64,000 nt of DNA from an archaeon (lineage in GTDB: Archaea > Micrarchaeota > Micrarchaeia > Anstonellales > Bilamarchaeaceae), in assembly GCA_020053355.1 (NCBI GenBank), contig JAGVNI010000006.1, positions 34,451 to 98,450 on the forward strand, written 5' to 3'. Both the position numbers and the translations under genes were made by a program. Below the pieces are notes generated by a model. The model did not search any database. It had not been told where the DNA came from and saw only the letters and a list, made by a program, of their open reading frames with translations. This document shows positions 32,747 through 41,732 of the stretch, one piece after another (position 1 is the first letter of the stretch; every line of letters begins with the position of its first letter).

Positions 32747-34647
32747 AACTGCGCACGATATTTATCGGGCTAATAGTTATCCTCCTGCTGGTCATGGCGG
32801 GGATAGTGGTATTCCTGCTTTCCGAGACCGTTGTCGGCGGGGAACAACAGACATCGCCCACGTCGTTTTCGGTCCTGGAGACCGGGGCGGCATCGGATTT
32901 CGCCTACGGCGTGTACAATTACCGCGGCGACGGCAACCTGACAGTCCTCAGCTACGACCGGGAGCCGAAGCATAAAATCGTGATAATCAACGACAGCCAG
33001 GCCGTCCAGGCGACGCGCCTTCCTGAGCTTGTGGAAAGCATCCGCACCCTCGAGCGCTACGGCTTCGACGTGAAGGTAAGCGACGAGCCGAAAATCGGCG
33101 ATGCCATATACGTCATCCCGACCGGGGCAATCCCGTCTTATGCGCTTTTCAACCTCCAGCAGAACTCATCGAACGCAACCATCGTCTTCATCGGCGGCAA
33201 GGATTTGCTTCTCAGCAGCGGCATCAAGAGGCTCAACTGGTACGATTCGCTGTCATCGGCGCAAAAGGCAAGGGTGGTCCAATACAACGGCACGCTCGAC
33301 GATTTCCTGGAAGGCAACGTGTCGCTTGCACAGGAAATCCTGCGCTCAAATTGGATGGTGAGGAACTCCACGACCTACTCCATATTCGGGGACGGCGTAC
33401 GGAGCGTCGTTGTGCCCTTCAACCGCACCGGCTACATGCGAATCATCTACGAGTTCCGGGACATCTACGGAATCTACGACTCGTCGCGGCTGCAGTCGCT
33501 GGGCCAGCCGCTCCGCCCTAACCCGCCCGTCATCTTCCCATGGGAAAAATCCTCGCTGCAGTACGTCCTCAACAAGACGAACGGCACCGCATTCCTCTCA
33601 GTGAGGAAGGACGGCAAGGTGATTGAGCATGAGCAGCTCCGGAGGGTCACTGACGAGAACGTATTCCTGAAAAAGTTCGAGTACTCCGAGCCCGGCGAAT
33701 ACGTCCTCCTCGTGGACGACAATACCGGCATCATCGCAAGCGGCCTCCTGCATGTCAAGGACACGCAAATCCAGCTAATCGAAAAGCGCGGCTATACGTG
33801 CGTCTTCTCTGTCATGGTGGACGGGAAGCCCCTGGATAACGCGGAAGCGAACGTATCATTGGGAAATTCGTCAAAGCGCAAATACTTCATTTCTGACGGC
33901 CAGATGGTCGTGAGCGCCAAATTGAGCCAGGGCGAGAACATCTTCAACATAGAAATCGGCGGCGCGACAATCCCGGTGAAATTCGAGAACAAGGAAGACC
34001 CGCTGATTGAGTTCTACCTGAAATACGGCGTCCCCGCTTTCGCCATCGTGGCCGCGGTCTATTTCGGCGCCCGCATATCCCGGAGGCCGACATACCGGCT
34101 CCGCTTCGGCGACAGCGCGGACTACGTCCGGCAGGAGATGACGCTCCCGACTGACCGCGCCCTCGAAAGCTTCGCCATGATAAGGAAGGAGATGAAACTC
34201 GGCAAGTCCCCGATAACCCCGCACGAGTTCTCCGTCTCATTGAAGCGCTATCTCACGAACGGCGCGGACGTGACCGAGGGCAACGTGGAGGAAATCCTCA
34301 AGAAGCTTGTCCAGGCCGGTCATTTGGAGAACCACCGCGACTACTACCAGATGAAAGGGGAGGGCGATGTCATGCGGAATGTTTTGCGCCGCATGGTCCG
34401 CGAGAAACTGATTGAAAGCGGCACCCCGTTCCGGGAGGACGGGGACAAGTTCGTCACGAAAGACTTCGAAATCGGCTTTTTCGGCGAGCGCTTTGCCGGG
34501 AAAGGCGTTATTGTCGTCGACGACAAGATGGAGGAGAAACGCATCCTGGAAGGCATGTCCGAGTCCGAGCGCGCAAGGTTCAGGATACAGCAGTCCAACG
34601 GGATGATATCGTTCGTGCCGATAGACAGGCTGAGCGATGTCCTATGA
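32743..34647 (+). CDS. membrane protein with exported and cytoplasmic domains
   Basis: 634 residues. Signal anchor at 5-28, an outer region to about 425 with several Asn-X-Ser/Thr sequons and beta-rich repeats, a membrane helix at about 437-455, then a cytoplasmic part of about 180 residues with winged-helix-like segments ('TPHEFSVSLKRYLTNGAD'). It overlaps pheS (ATGA-type, 4 bases). This layout could pass an outside signal to an inside domain. No family recognised. Confidence 0.72.
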   Translation: MKLRTIFIGLIVILLLVMAGIVVFLLSETVVGGEQQTSPTSFSVLETGAASDFAYGVYNYRGDGNLTVLSYDREPKHKIVIINDSQAVQATRLPELVESIRTLERYGFDVKVSDEPKIGDAIYVIPTGAIPSYALFNLQQNSSNATIVFIGGKDLLLSSGIKRLNWYDSLSSAQKARVVQYNGTLDDFLEGNVSLAQEILRSNWMVRNSTTYSIFGDGVRSVVVPFNRTGYMRIIYEFRDIYGIYDSSRLQSLGQPLRPNPPVIFPWEKSSLQYVLNKTNGTAFLSVRKDGKVIEHEQLRRVTDENVFLKKFEYSEPGEYVLLVDDNTGIIASGLLHVKDTQIQLIEKRGYTCVFSVMVDGKPLDNAEANVSLGNSSKRKYFISDGQMVVSAKLSQGENIFNIEIGGATIPVKFENKEDPLIEFYLKYGVPAFAIVAAVYFGARISRRPTYRLRFGDSADYVRQEMTLPTDRALESFAMIRKEMKLGKSPITPHEFSVSLKRYLTNGADVTEGNVEEILKKLVQAGHLENHRDYYQMKGEGDVMRNVLRRMVREKLIESGTPFREDGDKFVTKDFEIGFFGERFAGKGVIVVDDKMEEKRILEGMSESERARFRIQQSNGMISFVPIDRLSDVL

Positions 34648-35918
34648 GGCTCGTATTCCTTCTTTTATTGGCTGGCATGGCGTATGCGCAGTATGCGGAG
34701 CCGCCTCTAGCCCAGGTCATGGCGAACAACACCCAGGCGGCGCAGGCGCTCGACGGTTATTACAACGAATCATACGCGCAGAACGGCACGATAACGCTTC
34801 GTTTCGACGATTACACCCAGTCGCCGAACATCTCCGCATCGGTGATAATCGTCGGCCTCACCCCTCAAGTCGACAATGTCTCCTGCATGACGGAGGACAT
34901 GGCGCTCGTATCCGCCCGCGGGCATGACGATGGGCCACTCGTATCCATCCCATATCCTGGATACCCTGATTTCAGCTGTGACAAGGCCTGGCACGATTCA
35001 ATCCCCCCGCCGTCCATGCCCCTGCGTTGCGATTTCGATGGCGATGACTGCTCGGAATTCGTGAACCGGACAATCGTGGCCTATAATCTGAATGCCACAT
35101 TCATTTTCAGGAACGATTCCCTATCCGTGCCTTTGTCTTCGACCAGCCTTGAAGTCCCGCCCGATATGCTATCCCTCCTTGAGAACGCATCAGGAGCGGA
35201 AAACCTCACAGTCAATATCAGCGGCAATGTGACATTCATCTACGAAGTCAACGACCAGTTCATCGACGGAATGGACTGCTTCAGCAACTACACCAATTTC
35301 ACATCATCCGTTCCGATAAACGTGAGCCGAGCATTCACGGTAGGCGGCAGGCAGAAGCTCTTCTTCCTGGTCGCCCCCATCCTGCGCGAGCAGTGGTTCC
35401 GGGACAACCGCTTCGATGTAGTCATTCTTTCGCAGTGCCCGCTATACCGGGCCGAGATATCCATGAACAACGCATCCGCGCGGAACATAACAATCCGCAC
35501 GTTCAATATCACGCGGGACTTTTTCGGATTCGCCTCGATGGTTTCAAATAAAAGCAGTCCGGCCGGTTGGTCGGAAAATTCCGGGGAACCAGTCACGCCC
35601 ACGCCGCTCGAGGCATTCAGCAACCCGTTCGCGTTCGTCTACCGCTTCAACCACAGCTATTCTGGCCTGGGGGAGAACAACCTGTCGCTCATTGTGCGCG
35701 ATGCGGCCCTCTCCAATGCGCAATACAACGAGACCCTGCTGAGCAGGATGCTGTCATTCGGCGGCACCACAACCGAGACCGGCCAAGCCATATCAGCGGT
35801 CCCTTCCAGGCCGAGCGCCAGCTTCCAGACCGGTTCGCTGACTCACCTTGAAATCGGCCTAGGCCTTGTGGGGCTGGTCCTGATACTGGCGTTCCTGAAC
35901 TTCTGGGTTCCGCGCTAG
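34644..35918 (+). CDS. heavily glycosylatable surface protein
   Basis: 424 residues: signal peptide (1-15, 'LLLLAGMAYA'), an outer domain with more than fifteen Asn-X-Ser/Thr sequons and several Cys, and a C-terminal membrane helix (about 400-420) ending 'NFWVPR'. It overlaps the previous gene by ATGA. It looks like an S-layer-type or surface receptor protein and a plausible target of the glycan made by the 45-63 kb locus. No family recognised. Confidence 0.72.
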   Translation: MRLVFLLLLAGMAYAQYAEPPLAQVMANNTQAAQALDGYYNESYAQNGTITLRFDDYTQSPNISASVIIVGLTPQVDNVSCMTEDMALVSARGHDDGPLVSIPYPGYPDFSCDKAWHDSIPPPSMPLRCDFDGDDCSEFVNRTIVAYNLNATFIFRNDSLSVPLSSTSLEVPPDMLSLLENASGAENLTVNISGNVTFIYEVNDQFIDGMDCFSNYTNFTSSVPINVSRAFTVGGRQKLFFLVAPILREQWFRDNRFDVVILSQCPLYRAEISMNNASARNITIRTFNITRDFFGFASMVSNKSSPAGWSENSGEPVTPTPLEAFSNPFAFVYRFNHSYSGLGENNLSLIVRDAALSNAQYNETLLSRMLSFGGTTTETGQAISAVPSRPSASFQTGSLTHLEIGLGLVGLVLILAFLNFWVPR

Positions 35919-35934
35919 AAAACGGCCAACAGAA

Positions 35935-36219
35935 TTATCCGCTGGGCCCGTCATGCTCCCCTTCGGTCTCCTCTACCATCTCCGCCGCGGTCTCCTTCTC
36001 CCTCGCGGGGCCGACCTTCTCGCCTGTTGCAAAAGTGCGCTTCACATCGGTGATTTTCACCGAGCACCGCTCGCCCCTCCGGGCCCCTTTCACAAAAACG
36101 ACGAAGCTCTCAATCTTAGCTATGCCATCCCCCTGGCCGCCCTGCCCTTCTATTAGGACATCCACGGTGTCGCCCACCGAGACCGGCTTGGGGATTCCGA
36201 ACTTTTTCTCCTCCCCCAT
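35935..36219 (-). CDS. TRAM-domain RNA-binding protein
   Basis: 94 residues. 'PVSVGDTVDVLIEGQGGQGD' to 'VKGARRGERCSVKITDVKRT' is a complete TRAM beta-barrel, as in the single-TRAM archaeal proteins proposed to act as RNA chaperones. The C-terminus is an acidic extension ('EKETAAEMVEETEGEHDGPSG') that may be disordered. 'ggag' precedes the ATG. A possible small ORF lies 4 bases upstream on the same strand. Confidence 0.9.
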   Translation of the reverse strand: MGEEKKFGIPKPVSVGDTVDVLIEGQGGQGDGIAKIESFVVFVKGARRGERCSVKITDVKRTFATGEKVGPAREKETAAEMVEETEGEHDGPSG

Positions 36220-36223
36220 GAAA

Positions 36224-36316
36224 TCACTTCTCCAACTGGCCCCTTGCGATGATTTCGCCCGATATCTCAGGCACCAGCGCGGGGTCGAATAAGGATTCGT
36301 CCTTCTCCATGGACAT
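36224..36316 (-). CDS. possible 30-residue small protein upstream of TRAM
   Basis: Begins 'MSMEKDESLFDPALVPEISG' and ends 'RGQLEK'. It sits about 21 bases from a TATA-like box and its stop is 4 bases before the TRAM ATG, whose ribosome site overlaps its end. It is too short for the track on its own. It may instead be a leader peptide or untranslated leader. Confidence 0.35.
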   Translation of the reverse strand: MSMEKDESLFDPALVPEISGEIIARGQLEK

Positions 36317-36330
36317 GATTTGCCGTCCTA

Positions 36331-36341
36331 TCATTAAAAAC
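36331..36341. promoter_or_regulatory. bidirectional TATA element
   Basis: 'tcattaaaaac' lies between divergent starts at 36316 and 36362, 45 bases apart, at leaderless distance from both. Confidence 0.4.
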
Positions 36342-36361
36342 CTAGCGGGGATTGAATAATC

Positions 36362-36964
36362 ATGGGATACCGGCTCGTCATTTTCGATTTTGACGATACC
36401 CTCCTGCACCTGGATGTCGATTGGATTGCGGTCAAGGCGGACATCGTCGCCCTGGCGCATGATCGGGGGGTGGAAATCGACCCCAGGCAGAACATCGTCC
36501 CCCTGGGGAACCGCCTCTCCGTCCATCATGGGCTGAAATGCGAGGTGGATTCCATCTACCGCAAGCACGAGATTGTTTGCGCAGAACGCCGCTCATACAC
36601 GCCTTTTACCAGGATGTTCGCCATCGCAAGGGAACTGAAAGCGAAAGGGTTGAAGATTGGCATCGCAAGCGGGAACCATTCTGATTCGATTAAGCGCATC
36701 CTCTCGGATTTGGGCATGCTGGATCTATTCGATGTGATTTGCGGAAGGGACGCGACAGCAAGGAGCAAGCCCGCCCCGGACGCGCTGCAATACATTATGG
36801 AAAAGGCCGGTGCGGCCCGGAGGGAAGTCCTTTTCGTTGGCGATTCGACGCATGATGTGCTCTCGGCCAAGGCAGCGGGTATCTTCCTTTTCCTGATACG
36901 CCCCAATTCAACCTTCGATGCCAAAAGGCTGCGGCATGAACTTGGACTTCCCAAGTCAGATTAG
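36362..36964 (+). CDS. HAD-superfamily hydrolase
   Basis: 200 residues. Motif I 'VIFDFDDTLL' carries the nucleophile Asp and the acid-base Asp; motif II is Ser in 'GIASGNHSD'; motif III Lys in 'ARSKPAPDAL'; motif IV 'FVGDSTHDVLSA'. The cap is small and helical (subtype I). It resembles phosphoglycolate phosphatase/beta-phosphoglucomutase-like enzymes, but the substrate cannot be read from sequence. Confidence 0.92.
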   Translation: MGYRLVIFDFDDTLLHLDVDWIAVKADIVALAHDRGVEIDPRQNIVPLGNRLSVHHGLKCEVDSIYRKHEIVCAERRSYTPFTRMFAIARELKAKGLKIGIASGNHSDSIKRILSDLGMLDLFDVICGRDATARSKPAPDALQYIMEKAGAARREVLFVGDSTHDVLSAKAAGIFLFLIRPNSTFDAKRLRHELGLPKSD

Positions 36965-37005
36965 GCACGTCGTCCATCGAAAGTCCCTTAAAAAATTTAT
37001 CTCCT

Positions 37006-37015
37006 ATTTATAAAC
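37006..37015 (+). promoter_or_regulatory. TATA box for the 37038 lipoprotein
   Basis: 'atttataaac' lies about 27 bases before the ATG, nearly identical to the box at 1008-1017. A second AT run ('cttaaaaaattta') is just upstream. Confidence 0.55.
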
Positions 37016-37037
37016 ATTAACACCCACTTTTATTCAC

Positions 37038-38297
37038 ATGTTATCGTGCAAAAGAGGCGCACCGGCCAGTGATGCCCACAAGGAGCCTGAGCAGAAGGCC
37101 TCGGCATTCAGAAGGGCGGCAGCGGTCTTTTCAGCCGCGGCAGTGTCAATCTCGCTAGCATCAGGCTGCGGAGGCCCCCTTGCCAACGCCAGCGCACAAA
37201 GCCCCGCGCTTATCCGCCCAAGGTCTCATGCCCGTTTGCTCGACTGGCCGCGGATACCGGAGGCCTCGGACGAAACGCTCGAAGCGCTCGAACTTAACCT
37301 TAATAGCGGAAATCCGCAATTGAGGGGGGACGCCGTCCACGACCTATCCTTTTTGTACGTTAGTGCGAGCGGCAATGCGGACCTCAGAGGACGGGTTTTC
37401 GAACTGCTGCTCCGGACCGCCAAGACAGACCCTGACTCCTACGTTGCCACCCGAGCCCTCTGCTCCGCAGGCCGCATCGGATTGCTGAATCGTGATCTCA
37501 GATACGCGCAGCGCGAGCAACTCCAAGGGCTTGTGATTTCCGCCTTGGGCTCGGAGGACCCGATGATTAGACGGATGGCCCCGGACGCGATCCCTCCCAT
37601 AAATCACGATATCGCGGCATCGCTGACCCGGAAAGAAGTTGATGGCCTCATCGATATGCTTAGCGTCATCCAATCTTACGAAGTTTCCACCCAGATAATC
37701 GTGGCCGACAGGCTCGGGAACATATCCGGGAACCCATGGCTGAGCAATAATCAGATTGACCGCATCTGCGAAATCCTCGAAGGACAGCTCGAATTCCGGT
37801 CTATCCCCGACGTCATCTTCCGTGTCTTCGATGCATTCACTACGCTGGCCGCGAATCCAAGCACCACACCTCTGCAAGCCCGGCGGGTGGCACTGCGCAT
37901 GGAGGAGTTCTCGAACGATTCCAACTCCATAATACGACGCTCGGCGCGCTTTCATCTAGCGTACCTGGCTCTCAGCGACAAATCCGCCAGTGAACTCGAT
38001 GTGGCGGAAAGTATCGGGTTCCTCCTCAAGGACGGCATACACGGTCTCAGCGCCACACCCTATGGGTTCTCTGTTCCGATACGCCTGCTGACAATAGCAG
38101 AGATTAGGAGCAATCCGCCCCACCTTCGGAGGAACGCATACCTGGCGGTCCGCATGTGCGTGGAATCCGGAAACATCCCCACGGACATTCCGCTCGCCCG
38201 CCTGCTCGAGCGCGTCCGCTCTGACTTGATACTGGAACGCGACCACTCGGTCCGGGCAGAAGCCAAGGAACTGCTGTCCGTCATCCCGCAGCCTTAA
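37038..38297 (+). CDS. putative lipoprotein with HEAT-like repeats
   Basis: 419 residues. A basic N-terminus and hydrophobic stretch lead to 'SISLASGCGG', a lipobox with the acylated Cys near residue 44. The rest is helical with HEAT/armadillo-like spacing ('LEALELNLNSGNPQLRGDAV', 'SEDPMIRRMAPDAI', 'DSNSIIRRSARFHLAYLAL'). It is probably anchored outside the membrane as a binding scaffold. Overlaps the convergent dtdA stop by 4 bases. No named family. Confidence 0.7.
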   Translation: MLSCKRGAPASDAHKEPEQKASAFRRAAAVFSAAAVSISLASGCGGPLANASAQSPALIRPRSHARLLDWPRIPEASDETLEALELNLNSGNPQLRGDAVHDLSFLYVSASGNADLRGRVFELLLRTAKTDPDSYVATRALCSAGRIGLLNRDLRYAQREQLQGLVISALGSEDPMIRRMAPDAIPPINHDIAASLTRKEVDGLIDMLSVIQSYEVSTQIIVADRLGNISGNPWLSNNQIDRICEILEGQLEFRSIPDVIFRVFDAFTTLAANPSTTPLQARRVALRMEEFSNDSNSIIRRSARFHLAYLALSDKSASELDVAESIGFLLKDGIHGLSATPYGFSVPIRLLTIAEIRSNPPHLRRNAYLAVRMCVESGNIPTDIPLARLLERVRSDLILERDHSVRAEAKELLSVIPQP

Positions 38298-39121
38298 ACC
38301 ATCTCGAGCGCGATGCCAGCAGCCTCTGCGAATTTCCTGATTTTTTCCTTCTGCGCCAGGTTCGTCTCGTCCTTGAGTATGAGGACGCGCCGGACCTCCC
38401 CTGCGTTCTTGAGGATTGCCTGCGCGAACATTTCCTCGTCCATGGAATCAATCGCATATTTTGGGGCCATGTGCCCGACTGTCATATCGGATTCAAGGAG
38501 CAGCTTCGTGAACGCCCGCTGGTAATGGCCGCCGCCCACGCCGAAGACGGTTTCGGGTTCCCGGTCTTCAGTTTTGCCGAACACGGCGTCGGCTACGGCC
38601 TCGGCGACCACGCGCGCCGCCAGATTGTCCGCCCACTGCTCTTCCCCGTTTCCTATTTCCACGAACAGGATGGGGATTTCGCACGTGGGCCCGTGGTGGT
38701 CTGATTCAAGCGACACCGGCCAGCCAAGATTGTGCTTCCGATTAGCCCTATCAAGCGCGCGGATTAGCCTTTTCAGCATCAGTCCGTGCGCGATATTCAG
38801 GGTTTTCGGCTCTCCCCCCATTTCAGCCTTGTCCCAGTTCCCAGGCACATGCGCAGTAAGCATCTTCCCGGGTGTCTTGCTCTTGTGCGTGCTGAGCACG
38901 ATGATGCAGTCGGTGTCGAAATCCGTTGGCACGTCCAGGACGGAGGGGGCATTGGTGTCGATTAATTGCACCCCTTCGCGCTCCCATGTTTCCATGACCG
39001 CTTCGCCGAGGGTTGTTTCAGAAGACTTGGTCGAATCTGTTTTCGCAAAACCGTGGCTGCCAACCAGCTCTCGCGCGATATTCGCGCTTGCAGTGTTGTT
39101 CTTCGTGAAAAGGATAATCAT
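38294..39121 (-). CDS. dtdA: D-aminoacyl-tRNA deacylase (DTD2)
   Basis: 275 residues from Met at 39121 ('MIILFTKNNTASANIA'). This is the archaeal/plant DTD2 family that removes D-amino acids, and aldehyde adducts, from tRNA. Conserved features are 'LESDHHGPT' and 'GVGGGHYQRAFT', which carry likely metal-site His residues. First 12 residues of the track ORF belong to the upstream overlap. ATGA overlap with the upstream kinase-like gene. A local 'TEDREPETV' loop is encoded by a dispersed 'ggtttcgggttcccgg' motif. Confidence 0.93.
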   Translation of the reverse strand: MIILFTKNNTASANIARELVGSHGFAKTDSTKSSETTLGEAVMETWEREGVQLIDTNAPSVLDVPTDFDTDCIIVLSTHKSKTPGKMLTAHVPGNWDKAEMGGEPKTLNIAHGLMLKRLIRALDRANRKHNLGWPVSLESDHHGPTCEIPILFVEIGNGEEQWADNLAARVVAEAVADAVFGKTEDREPETVFGVGGGHYQRAFTKLLLESDMTVGHMAPKYAIDSMDEEMFAQAILKNAGEVRRVLILKDETNLAQKEKIRKFAEAAGIALEMV

Positions 39122-39681
39122 GGCGATGCACCGAAGATAAGGAAGAAAGCCGCGCATGCGGCGGGTATCATGAGGTTGTCGTCCACGCGGGGGATGCTTT
39201 CAGCGATGGCGGCAACCAGGGCAAGCGGGATTGCCGCATAGCCGACGAACAGGAACGCGCCAAGCGAGGCGAAAAACATCGCAAGCGTCCCCTCCAATGT
39301 CTTTTTGCCATTATGCTGGAGCCTGATGTTCCCGCGGGTCCCTATTATCGTCGAGACGCCGTCGCCTATCCCAAGGACGAATATCACCGCAGCTATCTGG
39401 CTGATATCCTGGAGGAAAGCGAGTGTTAGGAGGACGCCGGTCGCATAGCAAGCCGAGCCCCAGCCCGGGAGCGGCGCATCCTCCCTCTCGAATCGCTCCT
39501 CGAACCACGTCACGATGAACACCTTCCTGCCTTGCAGCCTGGCGTTCATGAGCAGCGTGCCGATGATTATCGTGAAGAAAAGCGCGGCGAGCAGAAATCC
39601 CCGGCCGAAAATGAGCAGCGCCGCAAGTGCGGTCAGGCCAATCCCCATGTGGAAAAGCTGGCGCGCATCCTCCCTATGCAT
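39118..39681 (-). CDS. dolichol kinase/phosphatidate cytidylyltransferase-like membrane protein
   Basis: 187 residues with about five membrane helices. 'LGIGDGVSTIIGTRGNIRLQ' followed by 'NGKKTLEGTLAMF' is the conserved cytosolic signature of the CTP-dependent dolichol kinase/diacylglycerol kinase group (COG0170). In archaea it may phosphorylate an isoprenoid lipid carrier for glycan assembly. The PAP2 phosphatase gene directly upstream overlaps it by 8 bases, suggesting joint handling of lipid phosphates. Confidence 0.82.
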   Translation of the reverse strand: MHREDARQLFHMGIGLTALAALLIFGRGFLLAALFFTIIIGTLLMNARLQGRKVFIVTWFEERFEREDAPLPGWGSACYATGVLLTLAFLQDISQIAAVIFVLGIGDGVSTIIGTRGNIRLQHNGKKTLEGTLAMFFASLGAFLFVGYAAIPLALVAAIAESIPRVDDNLMIPAACAAFFLIFGASP

Positions 39682-40141
39682 CCTTCTCCCTCCATATTAT
39701 GTCGGTCAGGTAATACGATATCAGGGCAATCGGGAGCGCGCCTGCGATGTCGAGGAACACATGCACCCCGAGATTCAGCCTCGTGAATGAAACGAAAAGC
39801 GCGAACGCCAGATACGCCGCGTAGCTCTTCTTGTTCAGGAAACCGGTCATCAGCGTGAACGCTATCGCGGCATGCAGGCTCGGGAACGAATTGTCATCCG
39901 GGCACCACGTCTCGCCAAGGCACGGCCGGTCGTGGTCCATGGTGTATTTCAGGACGGTGCCCAACACGAGGGCGAGGGCAAGGGAAGCGACGATTTTCTT
40001 CCTTTTTTCATTCCTTGCCTCGCCAAGGAGCATCAGTGCAAGGATGAGGATGGCGTAGATGGCCGAGCTGTCGAGGGCCATTCCGGCCATCGTAAGCAGG
40101 GGATTGTGGATGCCGGCGGCAATGGCCGTGATACTGTCCAT
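39674..40141 (-). CDS. PAP2-family lipid phosphatase
   Basis: 155 residues with about five helices. All three PAP2 motifs are visible: 'KYTMDHDRP', 'PSLHAA' and 'TRLNLGVHVFLD'. It should remove phosphate from lipid phosphates such as polyprenyl diphosphate outside the membrane. It probably recycles the lipid carrier for the surface glycan. It overlaps the dolichol-kinase-like gene by 8 bases. Confidence 0.92.
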   Translation of the reverse strand: MDSITAIAAGIHNPLLTMAGMALDSSAIYAILILALMLLGEARNEKRKKIVASLALALVLGTVLKYTMDHDRPCLGETWCPDDNSFPSLHAAIAFTLMTGFLNKKSYAAYLAFALFVSFTRLNLGVHVFLDIAGALPIALISYYLTDIIWREKDA

Positions 40142-40157
40142 CGGTTTATCCTTGCTT

Positions 40158-41732
40158 TCAAAGGATTAAAAATTGGAATGCGGCGAGCCCAATCAGCGAG
40201 AGTGCCAGGGAATAGACCGCCAATGCGGATTTTTTCCCTTCCGAATCAGCTATGGCGAACCCTGCCATTGCGGCGTAGATTACGATATATGGCGGGATGA
40301 TGGCCCCGATGCCCGAATCTACCTGCGCGCCTGTCAAATTAGCCACGGTGCCGGAGAGGCCGAGGGCCATCTTGAAAACCACCGGCATGATTACGGCACC
40401 CATTATGAGGGTGTACTTCTGCATCGAGAACAGCTGGCTCCTCTCCCGTTGCCCCTGGGCGCTCCGAATCATGTCTTCGGCAAGGATGCCCAATTTCGAA
40501 AGCGTGCTGGTCTCAATCATATGCCTCATCATCGTGCACGTGCGCCGCACCATGCAGGTTGGGTTGCGCGATGAGAAATCATCCAAAACCTCGCCCACAT
40601 TCACGTTCATCTCAAGCTGCCTCCTGGATTTTCCGGCTTCCGTTGATAGGGCCCCGAACCCGCCTTCTTCGATAAGCCCGAAAATCCGCTCGGCCGAAGA
40701 TGAGCCTGGCATCCCGCTCACGGAGAAGAGGGCATCCGGAAGCGTTGCGTCAAGCTCCTCCACCCTCCGCTCCTGCATGAAGCAACCGTACGCGAGGAAC
40801 ACCCCCGTTATGATTCCGGCCGCTACGACCGCAAGCTGGAATGCGGGGAGCAGGACGAACCCGGCAAGCAGGATTGCGCCGGGGGCGAGCATCAGGGGGC
40901 TGATTCCCGCCTCATTTGCAAAGGAGGCCTTCGGCATCATCGCCTTTCCAAGAAGAAGGACGAGCGCGCTTACGGACGGAAAGACGACAAGAATCATGAG
41001 CGCCATCCGGCCCCGCTCGATGCCGCCGCTTCCGAATGCGAGCGGGCCTGCAACGGAATATATCAGGAAGAACGTGGGCGCGACAGCGCTGAAGAGGACG
41101 AACAGCAGGCCGAACATGGCGCTTCTCGCCCCGTGCTCCTTCAATCTGTGCATGTCGAGCGCGAGCATCTCATCCCCGATGCGTATCATCTCCGCGCCCG
41201 TTGCCCCGGTGTCGTAAGCCATGCCCATCTGGGAGGCCGCCCTCTTGATAATCATCGAATCGAATGCCGCAAGATGGGCGAGCGCCCTGTGGAACCCGCC
41301 CCCCTCGTCCATCGTCCTCAGCGCGAGGGCGATTTCCCCTTCCAAAGCCCCGCTCCGCTCCGATGCGATTTCCATTGCCCTGCGCCAGGGAATCCCCATC
41401 TGGAGGAGCATCCCCAGGCCGCGCAGGAAAAACGGCATCCCAGCCTCGATTTCCTGCGCCTTTCTCCGGACCTCGACTGCGGGCATCGCAAGCAGGAAGG
41501 CGAATGCAAGTGCGAAAGCGAGAAGGGCGTCCGGAATGGCGCCCAGGATGGCGAACGGGAAGGCGAGCGAAGCAGCAAGCGCAAGAACCCCAATGGCTCC
41601 TGAGAGCGCGAGCGCCATCCCCACATACCGTGCCGGGTCCGCGCCCAGCAGTTTCAGCTGCTTAACGCATCCGCACCTGATATGGACTGCAGGAAAATGC
41701 GCGGAAATGCCAATCAGGGCTCCCATCAGCAA
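40158..41732 (-). CDS. type IV pilus/secretion membrane protein (TadC/FlaJ-like)
   Basis: 524 residues with two T2SSF-type regions ('EAGMPFFLRGLGMLLQMGIP', 'DFSSRNPTCMVRRTCTMMRH') between clusters of membrane helices, the usual double arrangement of archaeal TadC/FlaJ proteins. It forms the membrane platform for pilus or archaellum assembly. It overlaps the ATPase gene by 7 bases. No prepilin or prepilin peptidase gene is adjacent, so the filament subunit must lie elsewhere. Confidence 0.86.
   Translation of the reverse strand: MLMGALIGISAHFPAVHIRCGCVKQLKLLGADPARYVGMALALSGAIGVLALAASLAFPFAILGAIPDALLAFALAFAFLLAMPAVEVRRKAQEIEAGMPFFLRGLGMLLQMGIPWRRAMEIASERSGALEGEIALALRTMDEGGGFHRALAHLAAFDSMIIKRAASQMGMAYDTGATGAEMIRIGDEMLALDMHRLKEHGARSAMFGLLFVLFSAVAPTFFLIYSVAGPLAFGSGGIERGRMALMILVVFPSVSALVLLLGKAMMPKASFANEAGISPLMLAPGAILLAGFVLLPAFQLAVVAAGIITGVFLAYGCFMQERRVEELDATLPDALFSVSGMPGSSSAERIFGLIEEGGFGALSTEAGKSRRQLEMNVNVGEVLDDFSSRNPTCMVRRTCTMMRHMIETSTLSKLGILAEDMIRSAQGQRERSQLFSMQKYTLIMGAVIMPVVFKMALGLSGTVANLTGAQVDSGIGAIIPPYIVIYAAMAGFAIADSEGKKSALAVYSLALSLIGLAAFQFLIL

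Noticed and set aside
40297-41217. 306-residue rightward ORF opposite the TadC-like gene
   Set aside because: Antisense shadow; Ser/Pro/Arg-rich without motif, whereas the minus strand has clear T2SSF features.
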